Part shown: one piece after another, positions 14,504 to 22,346 of the stretch
How positions within the stretch are numbered: position 1 is the stretch's first letter
Layout of the letters: each line of letters starts with the position of its first letter
Source: JABDPF01 sp036351575
GTDB taxonomy: Bacteria > Pseudomonadota > Gammaproteobacteria > Xanthomonadales > SZUA-36
Reading direction: 5' to 3'
DNA length: 22,346 bases
NCBI GenBank assembly: GCA_036351575.1
Contig: JAZBPJ010000024.1
Location: 1-22,346 of the forward strand
Notes under the pieces: generated by a model
What the model saw: the letters and a program-made list of their open reading frames with translations, nothing else
Databases searched by the model: none
What the model was told of the DNA's origin: nothing
Position numbers and translations under genes: made by a program

Positions 14504-16258
14504 ATGCGCACCCACCTTTGTGGCGAAGTGAATGAAAACCTCGACGGTCAATCCGTCGAGCTGTGCGGCTGGGTCGACGCCCGCCGCGACCTGGGCGGTC
14601 TGATCTTCATCGGCCTGCGCGACCGCGAGGGCATCGTGCAGGTGGTCGTCGAACCGGACAGCCCGGTGTTTGCCGCCGCGGAGGCCCTGCGCAACGAGTA
14701 TTGCGTCAAGATCGGCGGCACGGTGCGCATGCGGCCGGAAAGCCAGTGGAACGACGACATGGCCACCGGGCGTATCGAGGTCGTCGCCGATCACATCGAA
14801 TTGCTGAACGCGTCCGCGCCGCTGCCGCTGCTGATGACCGACGAGGACGGCGAGGTAGTCCGCCTCAAGTACCGCTACCTCGACCTGCGGCGTCCGCGCA
14901 TGCAGCGCAACATGCGCATTCGGGCGCGCATGTACCGCGCGATCCGGGACAGCCTGGACGCGCACGGTTTCACCGAGTTCGAGACACCGATACTGACCAA
15001 GGCCACGCCGGAAGGCGCCCGCGACTACCTCGTGCCCAGCCGCGTGCACGGCGGCCACTACTATGCCCTGCCGCAGTCCCCGCAGCTGTTCAAACAGCTG
15101 CTGATGATGGCCGGCATGGACCGCTACTACCAGATCGCGCGCTGTTTCCGCGACGAGGACCTGCGCGCGGACCGCCAGCCCGAGTTCACCCAGCTCGATA
15201 TCGAGATGTCCTTCGTCGAGGAAAAGGACGTCCAGGGCCTGGCTGAAACCATGATCCGCGACGTGTTCCGCGACACGCTGGGCGTGGAATTGCCGAGCCC
15301 GTTTCCGCGCATGAGCTGGGAAGCGGCCATGGACCGTTACGGCTCCGACAAGCCCGACCTGCGTATCCCGATGCAACTGGTGTCGGTGGACGAGCACGTA
15401 AAAGGCCTCGAGTTCAAGGTATTCGCCGGTCCCGCCAACGCCGATGGCCAGCGCGTGGCCGCGCTGCGGGTGCCGGGCGGCGCTGACCTGTCGCGCAAGC
15501 AGATCGACGGCTATGCCGACTACGCGGCGCGTTTCGGCGCGAAAGGCCTGGCCTGGATCAAGGTCAACGACGCGGCCGCCGGCCTGGAAGGCCTGCAGTC
15601 GCCCGTCGCCAAGTTCCTCGACGAAGACGCCTGGAGCGGCATCGCCGCGGCTACCGCGGTCGAGAGCGGTGACATCCTGCTGTTCGGCGCCGGCGACTGG
15701 CTGACCGTGAGCAATTTCATGGGACAGTTGCTGGTGCGGATCGGCCGCGACCGCGACCTCGTCGGCGCCGGCTGGGCCCCGCTGTGGGTCAACGAGTTCC
15801 CGATGTTCGAGTGGGACGAAGAGGCGGGCCGCTTCACGGCCATGCACCACCCTTTCACCGCACCCTCCAATCCCGATCCGGAAGCCCTGCTGTCCGACCC
15901 GGGCAAGTCCCTGTCAAAGGGTTACGACATGGTGCTGAACGGTGCTGAGATCGGCGGCGGTTCGGTGCGTATCCACAAGCCCGACATGCAGTCGGCGGTG
16001 TTCAAGCTGCTGGGCATTTCGAAGGAAGAGGCGCAGCTGAAATTCGGTTTCCTGCTGGAGGCGCTGAAATACGGCTGCCCGCCCCACGGCGGCATCGCGT
16101 TCGGCCTCGACCGCGTGGTGGCGCTGATGGCCGGCGAAGAGTCGATCCGGGACGTCATCACCTTCCCCAAGACGACCACGGCGCAGTGCCTGCTGACCGG
16201 CGCGCCCTCGATCATCCCGGACGAACAGGTCGCGGAACTGCACATCAAGAACCTCTGA
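14504..16258 (+). CDS. aspS: Aspartyl-tRNA synthetase, bacterial type
   Basis: A cytosolic class II synthetase that charges tRNA-Asp. The product is 584 residues (E. coli 590). The N-terminal OB-fold anticodon domain has 'GWVDARRDLGGLIFIGLRDREG'. Motif 2 is 'CFRDEDLRADRQPEFTQLDIE' with R216. Motif 3 is 'GGIAFGLDRVVALMAG' with R537, at the E. coli position. The bacterial GAD insertion lies between motifs 2 and 3, at about 290-410. Residue 30 is Leu in 'RRDLGG'; non-discriminating enzymes such as that of Pseudomonas have His there, so this one is probably specific for tRNA-Asp. The gene is preceded by the fmdB-like gene and followed after 19 bases by rarD. Confidence 0.98.
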   Translation: MRTHLCGEVNENLDGQSVELCGWVDARRDLGGLIFIGLRDREGIVQVVVEPDSPVFAAAEALRNEYCVKIGGTVRMRPESQWNDDMATGRIEVVADHIELLNASAPLPLLMTDEDGEVVRLKYRYLDLRRPRMQRNMRIRARMYRAIRDSLDAHGFTEFETPILTKATPEGARDYLVPSRVHGGHYYALPQSPQLFKQLLMMAGMDRYYQIARCFRDEDLRADRQPEFTQLDIEMSFVEEKDVQGLAETMIRDVFRDTLGVELPSPFPRMSWEAAMDRYGSDKPDLRIPMQLVSVDEHVKGLEFKVFAGPANADGQRVAALRVPGGADLSRKQIDGYADYAARFGAKGLAWIKVNDAAAGLEGLQSPVAKFLDEDAWSGIAAATAVESGDILLFGAGDWLTVSNFMGQLLVRIGRDRDLVGAGWAPLWVNEFPMFEWDEEAGRFTAMHHPFTAPSNPDPEALLSDPGKSLSKGYDMVLNGAEIGGGSVRIHKPDMQSAVFKLLGISKEEAQLKFGFLLEALKYGCPPHGGIAFGLDRVVALMAGEESIRDVITFPKTTTAQCLLTGAPSIIPDEQVAELHIKNL

Positions 16259-16277
16259 GGTTCGCAGGCGCTGATGC

Positions 16278-17195
16278 GTGTCGACTGACCGGCAAGCGGA
16301 TTATCACAACGAGCGGACCGGCGTCGCGGCGGCCCTGGCCGCCTACATTTTCTGGGGGCTGGCGCCGATCTACTTCAAGTGGATCGAGACCGTCGAACCG
16401 CTGGAAATCATTGCCCACCGCATCCTCTGGTCCGTGCCTTTCCTGGCCGGTTTTCTGTTGCTGCGCGACGGCGCCGGTTTCTGGCGCCGGTTCCGGCTGC
16501 CCTTGCGAACGGTCGCCGTGCTGGCCCTCAGCGGCGTGCTGGTGGCGGGCAACTGGCTGATTTTCGTCTGGGCCGTGGTCAACGGCCAGGTGCTGGCGAC
16601 CAGCCTCGGCTATTTCATCGGCCCGCTGGTCAACTTCCTGCTGGGTTTTCTTTTTCTTGGCGAACGCCTGACGCGAATGCAGACCGTGGGCGTGTTGATC
16701 GCGGCCTCCGGCACGGTCTACCTGGGCTGGTTTCTCGGAACGCCGCCCTGGATTTCACTGGGCCTGGCGTTTTCTTTCGGGCTCTACGGCCTGGTGCGGA
16801 AGGTGCTGGGTGTCGGCCCGATGATCGGAATGCTGTGGGAAACCCTGGTCCTGGCGCTGCCGGCGCTGGCCTGGCTCGTCTTTCTCGAAGGGCAGGGAAG
16901 GCTCTCCTTTGCGCAGCTGGGCCCGGGCATCGACGGGCTGCTGATACTGGCCGGCCTGGTGACCGTGCTGCCCCTGGTCTGGTTCAACGTCGCGGCCCGC
17001 AACCTGAAGCTGTCCACGGTCGGGTTCTTCCAGTACATCGCGCCCTCGATGACCTTCCTGCTGTCGGTATTTTTCTTTGGCGAGGTGTTCACCCGGGGCC
17101 ACGCCGTGGCCTTCGCCTGCATCTGGACCGCGCTGGCCATGGTATCGGCCGAGACCGTGCTGCGCGCGCGCCGCCTCGCGGAGGCGCGCCGGTGA
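16278..17195 (+). CDS. rarD: EamA-family transporter RarD
   Basis: A 305-residue inner membrane protein with about ten hydrophobic segments arranged as two EamA repeats (about 14-150 and 160-298). 'GVAAALAAYIFWGLAPIYFKWI' and 'EIIAHRILWSVPFL' match the RarD subfamily start. 'PLVWFNVAARNLKLSTVGFFQYIAPSMTFLLSVFFFGE' matches its C-terminal half. The transported compound is not established; the 'chloramphenicol-sensitive' name is historical. The start is GTG 16278; the ATG at 16274 is out of frame and stops within four codons. The stop overlaps the GTG start of the next gene. Confidence 0.93.
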   Translation: MSTDRQADYHNERTGVAAALAAYIFWGLAPIYFKWIETVEPLEIIAHRILWSVPFLAGFLLLRDGAGFWRRFRLPLRTVAVLALSGVLVAGNWLIFVWAVVNGQVLATSLGYFIGPLVNFLLGFLFLGERLTRMQTVGVLIAASGTVYLGWFLGTPPWISLGLAFSFGLYGLVRKVLGVGPMIGMLWETLVLALPALAWLVFLEGQGRLSFAQLGPGIDGLLILAGLVTVLPLVWFNVAARNLKLSTVGFFQYIAPSMTFLLSVFFFGEVFTRGHAVAFACIWTALAMVSAETVLRARRLAEARR

Positions 17196-17830
17196 GCGGG
17201 CAGGGCAGCGAGATCGTCCTGGTGCACGGATTGTGGTTCGGCGCCTGGTCGCTGGCGCCGCTGGCGCACCGCCTGGAACGATCGGGGTTGCCGGTCCGCC
17301 GCTTCAGCTACCGCAGCACGCGGGGCAGCCTGGACGAACACGCCGCGCGGCTGCACCGCTTCGTCAAGCGCAGCGGCTGCGGACGACGGCATTTTGTCGG
17401 TCACAGCCTGGGCGGCCTGGTCATCCTGAGAATGCTCATGGCCTTCGATGATATCGAACCAGGCCGCGTCGTATTTCTCGGCAGCCCACTCAAGGGCAGC
17501 CGCGTGGCGAAGAAGGCGGGAAAACTGCCGGGCGCCACCGCTTTGCTTGGCGGCGTGCGCGAAACGCTGGAAAGCGGCTACACCGCGTTCTCCGGGGCGC
17601 GCGAGGCGGGCATGATTGCCGGTGACCGCCCGATCGGCCTGGGCTGGCTCGTCGGCGGCATGGGCGGGCCGGGCGACGGCACCGTCGCGCTGGACGAAAC
17701 GCGCGCGAACTGGCTCGATGAACACCGCGTGCTGCCGGTAACGCACACCGGCATGATCTATTCGCCGCGGGTGGCGAGTCTTGCGCTCCGTTTCCTGCAG
17801 ACGGGAACTTTCGAGTCAACCCGCTCATGA
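17192..17830 (+). CDS. Alpha/beta hydrolase (lipase-like)
   Basis: A 212-residue cytosolic hydrolase with no signal peptide. 'IVLVHGLWFGAWS' (residues 8-20) gives the HG oxyanion motif. The nucleophile elbow is 'GHSLGG' with S72. The likely acid is D162 in 'GPGDGTVALDET', and the base is H185 in 'VTHTGMIYSP'. This arrangement resembles small esterase/lipase proteins related to the PGAP1/LipB group. The substrate is unknown. The start is GTG 17192, overlapping the rarD stop (GTGA), which indicates coupled translation; the next in-frame ATG falls beyond the nucleophile. A frame continuing upstream is the shadow of rarD. Confidence 0.82.
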   Translation: MSGQGSEIVLVHGLWFGAWSLAPLAHRLERSGLPVRRFSYRSTRGSLDEHAARLHRFVKRSGCGRRHFVGHSLGGLVILRMLMAFDDIEPGRVVFLGSPLKGSRVAKKAGKLPGATALLGGVRETLESGYTAFSGAREAGMIAGDRPIGLGWLVGGMGGPGDGTVALDETRANWLDEHRVLPVTHTGMIYSPRVASLALRFLQTGTFESTRS

Positions 17831-17849
17831 TAAAATAAGCGGTTTATTT
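17809..17849 (+). promoter_or_regulatory. AT-rich promoter-like patch before yebC
   Basis: A TAAAAT -10-like box at 17831-17836 with a weak -35 (TTTCGA at 17809-17814, 16-base spacer) stands out in GC-rich surroundings. AAATAA (17833-17838) and TTATTT (17844-17849) form a small inverted repeat just upstream of yebC. It could start the yebC-ruvCAB transcript. Confidence 0.35.
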
Positions 17850-17868
17850 ACAACGGGAAACAAGACCG

Positions 17869-18612
17869 ATGGCTGGACACAGTAAATGGGCCAACATCCA
17901 GCACCGCAAGAAAGCGGTGGACGCCAAGCGCGGCAAGATATTCACGCGCGTCAACCGGGAACTGACCGTCGCCGCCCGCGAAGGCGGCAGTGATGCCGAT
18001 GCCAATCCCCGCCTGCGTCTCGCCATCCAGAAGGCGAACGCGGCCAACATGCCCAAGGACACCATCGAGCGCACCATCAAGAAAGCGACCGGTGAACTCG
18101 AAGGCGTCAGCTACGAGGAAATCCGTTACGAGGGTTATGCCCAGGGCGGCGTGGCGGTCATGATCGACACGCTGACCGACAACCGCAACCGCACGGTCGC
18201 CGAGGTGCGCCACGCCTTCTCCAAGCACGGCGGAAACCTGGGAACCGACGGATCGGTCGCTTACCTTTTCGACAAGGTCGGGGTGGTCAACTTCGAGCCG
18301 GGCACCTCCGAGGACGCGGTGATGGAAGTGGCGCTGGAAGCGGGCGCCGACGACGTGGTTGCAGAGGACGACGGCTCCATCGAGGTGCTGGCCTCGCCGG
18401 AAGCTTACGCCGACGTCGTGCTGGCGATGGAGGAAGCCGGCCTCTCCCCGGCCAACTCGGAAGTCACGATGCGCGCCAGCACCGAGGTGGAACTGGACGT
18501 GGAGACCGGTCGCAAAGTGCTCAAATTTCTCGATATCCTCGAAGACCTCGACGATACCCAGGCGGTCTACTCGAACGCCGATATCCCCGACGAAGCGTAC
18601 GAGGACGAATGA
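17869..18612 (+). CDS. yebC: YebC/PmpR-family translation or transcription regulator
   Basis: A 247-residue protein starting 'MAGHSKWANIQHRKKAVDAKRGKIF', the hallmark of the TACO1/YebC family. Further signatures are 'NMPKDTIERTIKKATGE', 'YEGYAQGGVAVMIDTLTDNRNRT' and 'FSKHGGNLGTDGSVAYLFDKVG'. Family members have been described as DNA-binding regulators (PmpR) and as ribosome-associated factors that help translate difficult sequences such as proline runs. Length and all three domains look intact. It overlaps ruvC by ATGA, the usual gammaproteobacterial arrangement. Confidence 0.97.
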   Translation: MAGHSKWANIQHRKKAVDAKRGKIFTRVNRELTVAAREGGSDADANPRLRLAIQKANAANMPKDTIERTIKKATGELEGVSYEEIRYEGYAQGGVAVMIDTLTDNRNRTVAEVRHAFSKHGGNLGTDGSVAYLFDKVGVVNFEPGTSEDAVMEVALEAGADDVVAEDDGSIEVLASPEAYADVVLAMEEAGLSPANSEVTMRASTEVELDVETGRKVLKFLDILEDLDDTQAVYSNADIPDEAYEDE

Positions 18613-19103
18613 GGATACTCGGCATCGATCCCGGCTCGAGGGTGACCGGTTACGGCATCATCGACGTTCGGGGCGATCGCGCCGCGGTCGTGCTTGCCGG
18701 TGTCATCAAGGCCGGCAAGGGCGAATTTCCCGAGCGCCTGGGCATCATTTTCAACGGCGTGCGTGAACTGATCGTTGAACACCGGCCGGACGAAGTGGCC
18801 GTGGAGAACGTATTCGTCAGCAAGAACGCGTCCTCGGCGCTGAAGCTGGGGCAGGCGCGCGGCGCGGCGATCTGCGCGGCGATCTGCGAGGACCTGAAAG
18901 TCTTCGAGTATTCGCCGCGTTCCGTCAAGCAGGCCATCGTCGGAAGGGGCGGCGCGGACAAGGTCCAGGTGCAGCACATGGTCTGCGTTTTGCTGCAGTT
19001 GGCGGAAACGCCGGTCGAAGACGCGGCGGACGCGCTGGCTGTGGCATTATGTCACCAGCATACGCAGCAGAGCGTGAACCGGATGCAGGCTCTTCAACGA
19101 TGA
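18609..19103 (+). CDS. ruvC: Holliday junction resolvase RuvC
   Basis: RuvC is a dimeric endonuclease that cuts four-way DNA junctions symmetrically. The product is 164 residues, with the four acidic catalytic residues at the E. coli positions: D7 (GIDPGSRVTGYG), E66 (AVENVF), D138 and D141 (VEDAADALAVA). 'SPRSVKQAIVGRGGADKVQVQHMV' is the conserved DNA-contact region. It starts inside the yebC stop and its own stop overlaps the ruvA start, giving coupled translation. Confidence 0.98.
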   Translation: MRILGIDPGSRVTGYGIIDVRGDRAAVVLAGVIKAGKGEFPERLGIIFNGVRELIVEHRPDEVAVENVFVSKNASSALKLGQARGAAICAAICEDLKVFEYSPRSVKQAIVGRGGADKVQVQHMVCVLLQLAETPVEDAADALAVALCHQHTQQSVNRMQALQR

Positions 19104-19699
19104 TTTCGCGGCTTTCAGGGACCCTGGTTTCAAAACACCCCCCTTTCCTGGTGATCGACGTCAACGGCGTCGGTTACGAGGTCGAGGCGCCGTTGTCTGT
19201 GTTCTACGACCTGCCAGAGACCGGCAAACCGCTGGTTCTGCTGACCCACCTTTCGGTCAGCGACACGGCCCACACGCTTTACGGCTTCGCCAGCGAGGCC
19301 GAGCGCAGGCTGTTCCGGCAGTTGCTGAAGATCAGCGGCATCGGGGCCAAGCTGGCGCTGACGATCCTGTCGGGCGCCAGCGGAGCCGAGCTCACGCAAT
19401 ACGTTGCCGACCGCGACACGGCGGCGCTCACCAGGCTGCCGGGCATCGGCAAGAAAACGGCCGAGCGCATCATCATCGAGTTGCGCGACAAGCTGGACGA
19501 CCTTCCCGTGCCGGCCGGCGGCCTGCCGGGCGGCGGAGCGCCGGCGGCGGGCGGGGCGACGTCCGAGGCCAGGAACGCGCTGGTCGCGCTGGGTTACAAG
19601 CCGCAGGAGGCCAGCCGCATGGTGCAGGCGGTGGCCACGTCGGATGCTGAAACCGAGGACATCATCCGTCTCGCCCTCCAGTCCATGGTGAAGAAATGA
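19100..19699 (+). CDS. ruvA: Holliday junction branch-migration protein RuvA
   Basis: RuvA binds the four-way junction as a tetramer and loads RuvB. The product is 199 residues (E. coli 203). 'MISRLSGTLVSKHPPFLVIDVNGVGYEVEAPL' is the N-terminal OB fold. Two helix-hairpin-helix motifs follow: 'LLKISGIGAKLALTILS' and 'LTRLPGIGKKTAERIIIEL'. A Gly/Ala-rich linker leads to the C-terminal RuvB-binding domain ('ARNALVALGYKPQEASRMV'). ATG 19100 overlaps the ruvC stop and fits the family N-terminus; the frame is open 17 codons further upstream, but those lie inside ruvC. Confidence 0.98.
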   Translation: MISRLSGTLVSKHPPFLVIDVNGVGYEVEAPLSVFYDLPETGKPLVLLTHLSVSDTAHTLYGFASEAERRLFRQLLKISGIGAKLALTILSGASGAELTQYVADRDTAALTRLPGIGKKTAERIIIELRDKLDDLPVPAGGLPGGGAPAAGGATSEARNALVALGYKPQEASRMVQAVATSDAETEDIIRLALQSMVKK

Positions 19700-20733
19700 G
19701 CGAACCCGACAACCGCGTCATAACCGCCGCAGACCGCGCCGAGGATTTCGAAGTGGACGCGACCCTGCGGCCGCGCACGATGAACGAGTACATCGGCCAG
19801 CCGGCGATGCGCGAAAAACTGGGCATTTTCCTGGAAGCGGCACGGCGGCGCAGCGAGGCGCTGGACCACGTGCTGATTTTCGGCCCGCCCGGCCTCGGCA
19901 AGACCACGCTGGCGCACGTCGTCGCCAACGAGCTCGGCGTTCAGCTGCGCCAGACCTCGGGCCCGGTGCTGGAACGCGCGGGGGACCTGGCGGCCCTGCT
20001 GACCAACCTGCAGGCGGGTGACGTGCTGTTCGTCGACGAGATCCACCGCCTGTCGCCGGTGGTCGAGGAAGTGCTGTACCCGGCGCTGGAAGATTTCCAG
20101 ATCGACATCATGATCGGCGAGGGACCCGCGGCGCGCTCGATCAAGCTGGAACTGCCCCGTTTCACGCTGATCGGGGCGACGACCCGCGCCGGCCTGCTGA
20201 CCTCGCCGCTGCGCGACCGTTTCGGCATCGTCGAGCGTCTCGAGTTCTACAGCCCGGAGGAATTGTCCCGGATCGTCACAAGATCGGCAGGGATTCTGCA
20301 GATCGGCATCGATAATGATGGGGCGATGGAGATCGCCCGGCGCTCGCGCGGAACGCCGCGCATCGCCAACCGGCTCCTGCGCCGCGTGCGGGACTATGCC
20401 GACGTCAAGGGCGAGGGGTTTATCGATCAGCCGATCGCCGACGCGGCCATGAAAATGCTGCGCGTCGACCGGAAAGGTTTCGATACGCTCGACCGGCGTT
20501 TGCTGCAGATGATCATCGAGCATTTCGACGGCGGGCCGGTGGGCGTCAAGAGCATCGCCGCCGCGCTGTCGGAGGAAGCGGGCACGATCGAAGACGTGAT
20601 CGAGCCTTACCTGATCCAGCAGGGCTACATCACGCGCACGGCGCAGGGTCGCGTGGCCACCGCCCGGGCATACCGGCACTTCGGCCTGGAGATGAAAGGA
20701 AAAAGCGGAAACGACCTGTTTGCTGCTGAATGA
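19696..20733 (+). CDS. ruvB: Holliday junction branch-migration ATPase RuvB
   Basis: RuvB is the AAA+ motor that drives branch migration with RuvA. The product is 345 residues. Walker A is 'GPPGLGKTT' from G63, Walker B is 'VLFVDEIHRL' with D114-E115, and the sensor/arginine-finger region is 'GATTRAGLLTSPLRDRFG' (160-177). The C-terminal winged helix contains 'VGVKSIAAALSEEAGTIEDVIEPYLIQQGYI' followed by 'RTAQGRVAT'. The start overlaps the ruvA stop by ATGA. Confidence 0.98.
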   Translation: MSEPDNRVITAADRAEDFEVDATLRPRTMNEYIGQPAMREKLGIFLEAARRRSEALDHVLIFGPPGLGKTTLAHVVANELGVQLRQTSGPVLERAGDLAALLTNLQAGDVLFVDEIHRLSPVVEEVLYPALEDFQIDIMIGEGPAARSIKLELPRFTLIGATTRAGLLTSPLRDRFGIVERLEFYSPEELSRIVTRSAGILQIGIDNDGAMEIARRSRGTPRIANRLLRRVRDYADVKGEGFIDQPIADAAMKMLRVDRKGFDTLDRRLLQMIIEHFDGGPVGVKSIAAALSEEAGTIEDVIEPYLIQQGYITRTAQGRVATARAYRHFGLEMKGKSGNDLFAAE

Positions 20734-20742
20734 GACGCAGGA

Positions 20743-20757
20743 GCCCGCCATGCGGGC
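20743..20757 (+). other. Short perfect hairpin between ruvB and ybgC
   Basis: GCCCGC and GCGGGC pair around CAT (stem 20743-20748 with 20752-20757), 9 bases after the ruvB stop. No T-run follows, so it is not a standard terminator. It could protect the ruvCAB message end or mark the border to the tol genes. A TAATAT box at 20775-20780 follows but has no matching -35. Confidence 0.45.
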
Positions 20758-20797
20758 GAAAAGCAATCGGGCACTAATATTCCGAGGAACGACGGAA

Positions 20798-21217
20798 ATG
20801 TCTGGAGAGGAAACAGCAAATTTTTCCTGGCCGGTTCGGGTCTACTGGGAAGACACCGACGGCGGCGGGGTTGTTTACCATAGCCGCTACCTCAATTTTT
20901 TTGAGCGGGCCCGCTCGGAACTCCTGCGGGCGAAAGGCATCCATCAGAAGGAGCTGAAGGAAAAACACGGCTTCGTCTGGGTGGTCACGGAAATGAACGT
21001 GAAGTTCAGGCAGGCGGCGAAGCTGGACGACGAACTGTCGGTCAGCGCGGATTACCGCGGGTCCAGGGGCGTGCGCCAGGGCTTTCACCAGGTGATCACG
21101 CGCCAGGGCGACGACGAGGTCATCGCGACAGCCGAGGTGACCGCCGTGATGCTGCATGCAGACACGATGAAGCCGGCGCGCATGCCGGGCTGGATAAAAC
21201 AGAAACTGGAGCAATAG
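20798..21217 (+). CDS. ybgC: Tol-Pal-associated acyl-CoA thioesterase YbgC
   Basis: A 139-residue hot-dog-fold thioesterase (E. coli 134). 'WPVRVYWEDTDGGGVVYHSRYLNFFERARSELL' is the family signature with catalytic D21 (EDTD). 'PARMPGWI' near the end is also typical. E. coli YbgC hydrolyses short-chain acyl-CoA and interacts with acyl carrier protein and phospholipid enzymes. ATG 20798 is chosen for its GAGG site at 20784-20787 and family fit; the frame is open upstream to 20720, inside ruvB. tolQ follows after 11 bases, the conserved first step of the tol-pal operon. Confidence 0.96.
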   Translation: MSGEETANFSWPVRVYWEDTDGGGVVYHSRYLNFFERARSELLRAKGIHQKELKEKHGFVWVVTEMNVKFRQAAKLDDELSVSADYRGSRGVRQGFHQVITRQGDDEVIATAEVTAVMLHADTMKPARMPGWIKQKLEQ

Positions 21218-21228
21218 GAAAAACGTAA

Positions 21229-21915
<687 letters not shown>

Positions 21916-21921
21916 CGAGAA

Positions 21922-22346
<425 letters not shown>

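Noticed and set aside
18864..18887. Perfect 12-bp tandem duplication inside ruvC (encodes AAIC twice)
   Set aside because: The segment aligns with E. coli RuvC without a gap, so it is not an expansion; likely chance plus codon bias.

Overview
The window is a stretch of GC-rich bacterial chromosome. It carries about 19 complete protein genes and one partial gene at each end, almost all of them housekeeping. The gene set and order (map-glnD, yffB-dapE, clpB, proBA, fmdB-aspS, yebC-ruvCAB, ybgC-tolQR) point to a gammaproteobacterium. The Xanthomonadales / Chromatiales / Woeseiales part of the class is my best guess, inferred from synteny and protein character only. I see no tRNA, rRNA, CRISPR array, transposase or phage gene.

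Layout. (1) 1-207, minus: start of an RND efflux adaptor, divergent from map. (2) 422-5385, plus: map, glnD, a YffB/ArsC-like gene and dapE, tightly packed (N-terminal Met removal, PII nitrogen signalling, lysine/diaminopimelate synthesis). (3) 5386-5792: a 407-base gene-free region holding a hairpin, a three-copy 33-bp palindromic repeat and a compact multi-stem structured element. (4) 5793-8360, plus: clpB disaggregase. (5) 8361-8470: a degraded copy of the same repeat and a strong palindrome between convergent genes. (6) 14056 down to 8449, minus: probable five-gene operon of an M49-like peptidase lipoprotein, proB, proA, a class I glutamine amidotransferase and a TVP38/TMEM64 membrane protein. 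(7) 14187-17830, plus: fmdB-like zinc ribbon, aspS, rarD and an alpha/beta hydrolase. (8) 17869-20733, plus: yebC-ruvC-ruvA-ruvB, joined by ATGA stop/start overlaps. (9) 20798-22346, plus: ybgC-tolQ-tolR, the start of the Tol-Pal envelope operon; tolR is cut by the window end a few codons before its expected stop.

How the genes work together. RuvABC processes Holliday junctions. TolQ/TolR form the proton-driven stator of the Tol-Pal system. ProB and ProA make the first two steps of proline synthesis. DapE makes diaminopimelate. GlnD controls PII. No clear undescribed system stands out. The most unusual material is non-coding: the repeat and structured-element cluster upstream of clpB, the related repeat just downstream of clpB, and the palindrome that supplies the end of the TVP38-family gene. 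The coupling of an M49-type lipoprotein, with a shortened HEXXH zinc motif, to proBA is the most unusual gene arrangement.
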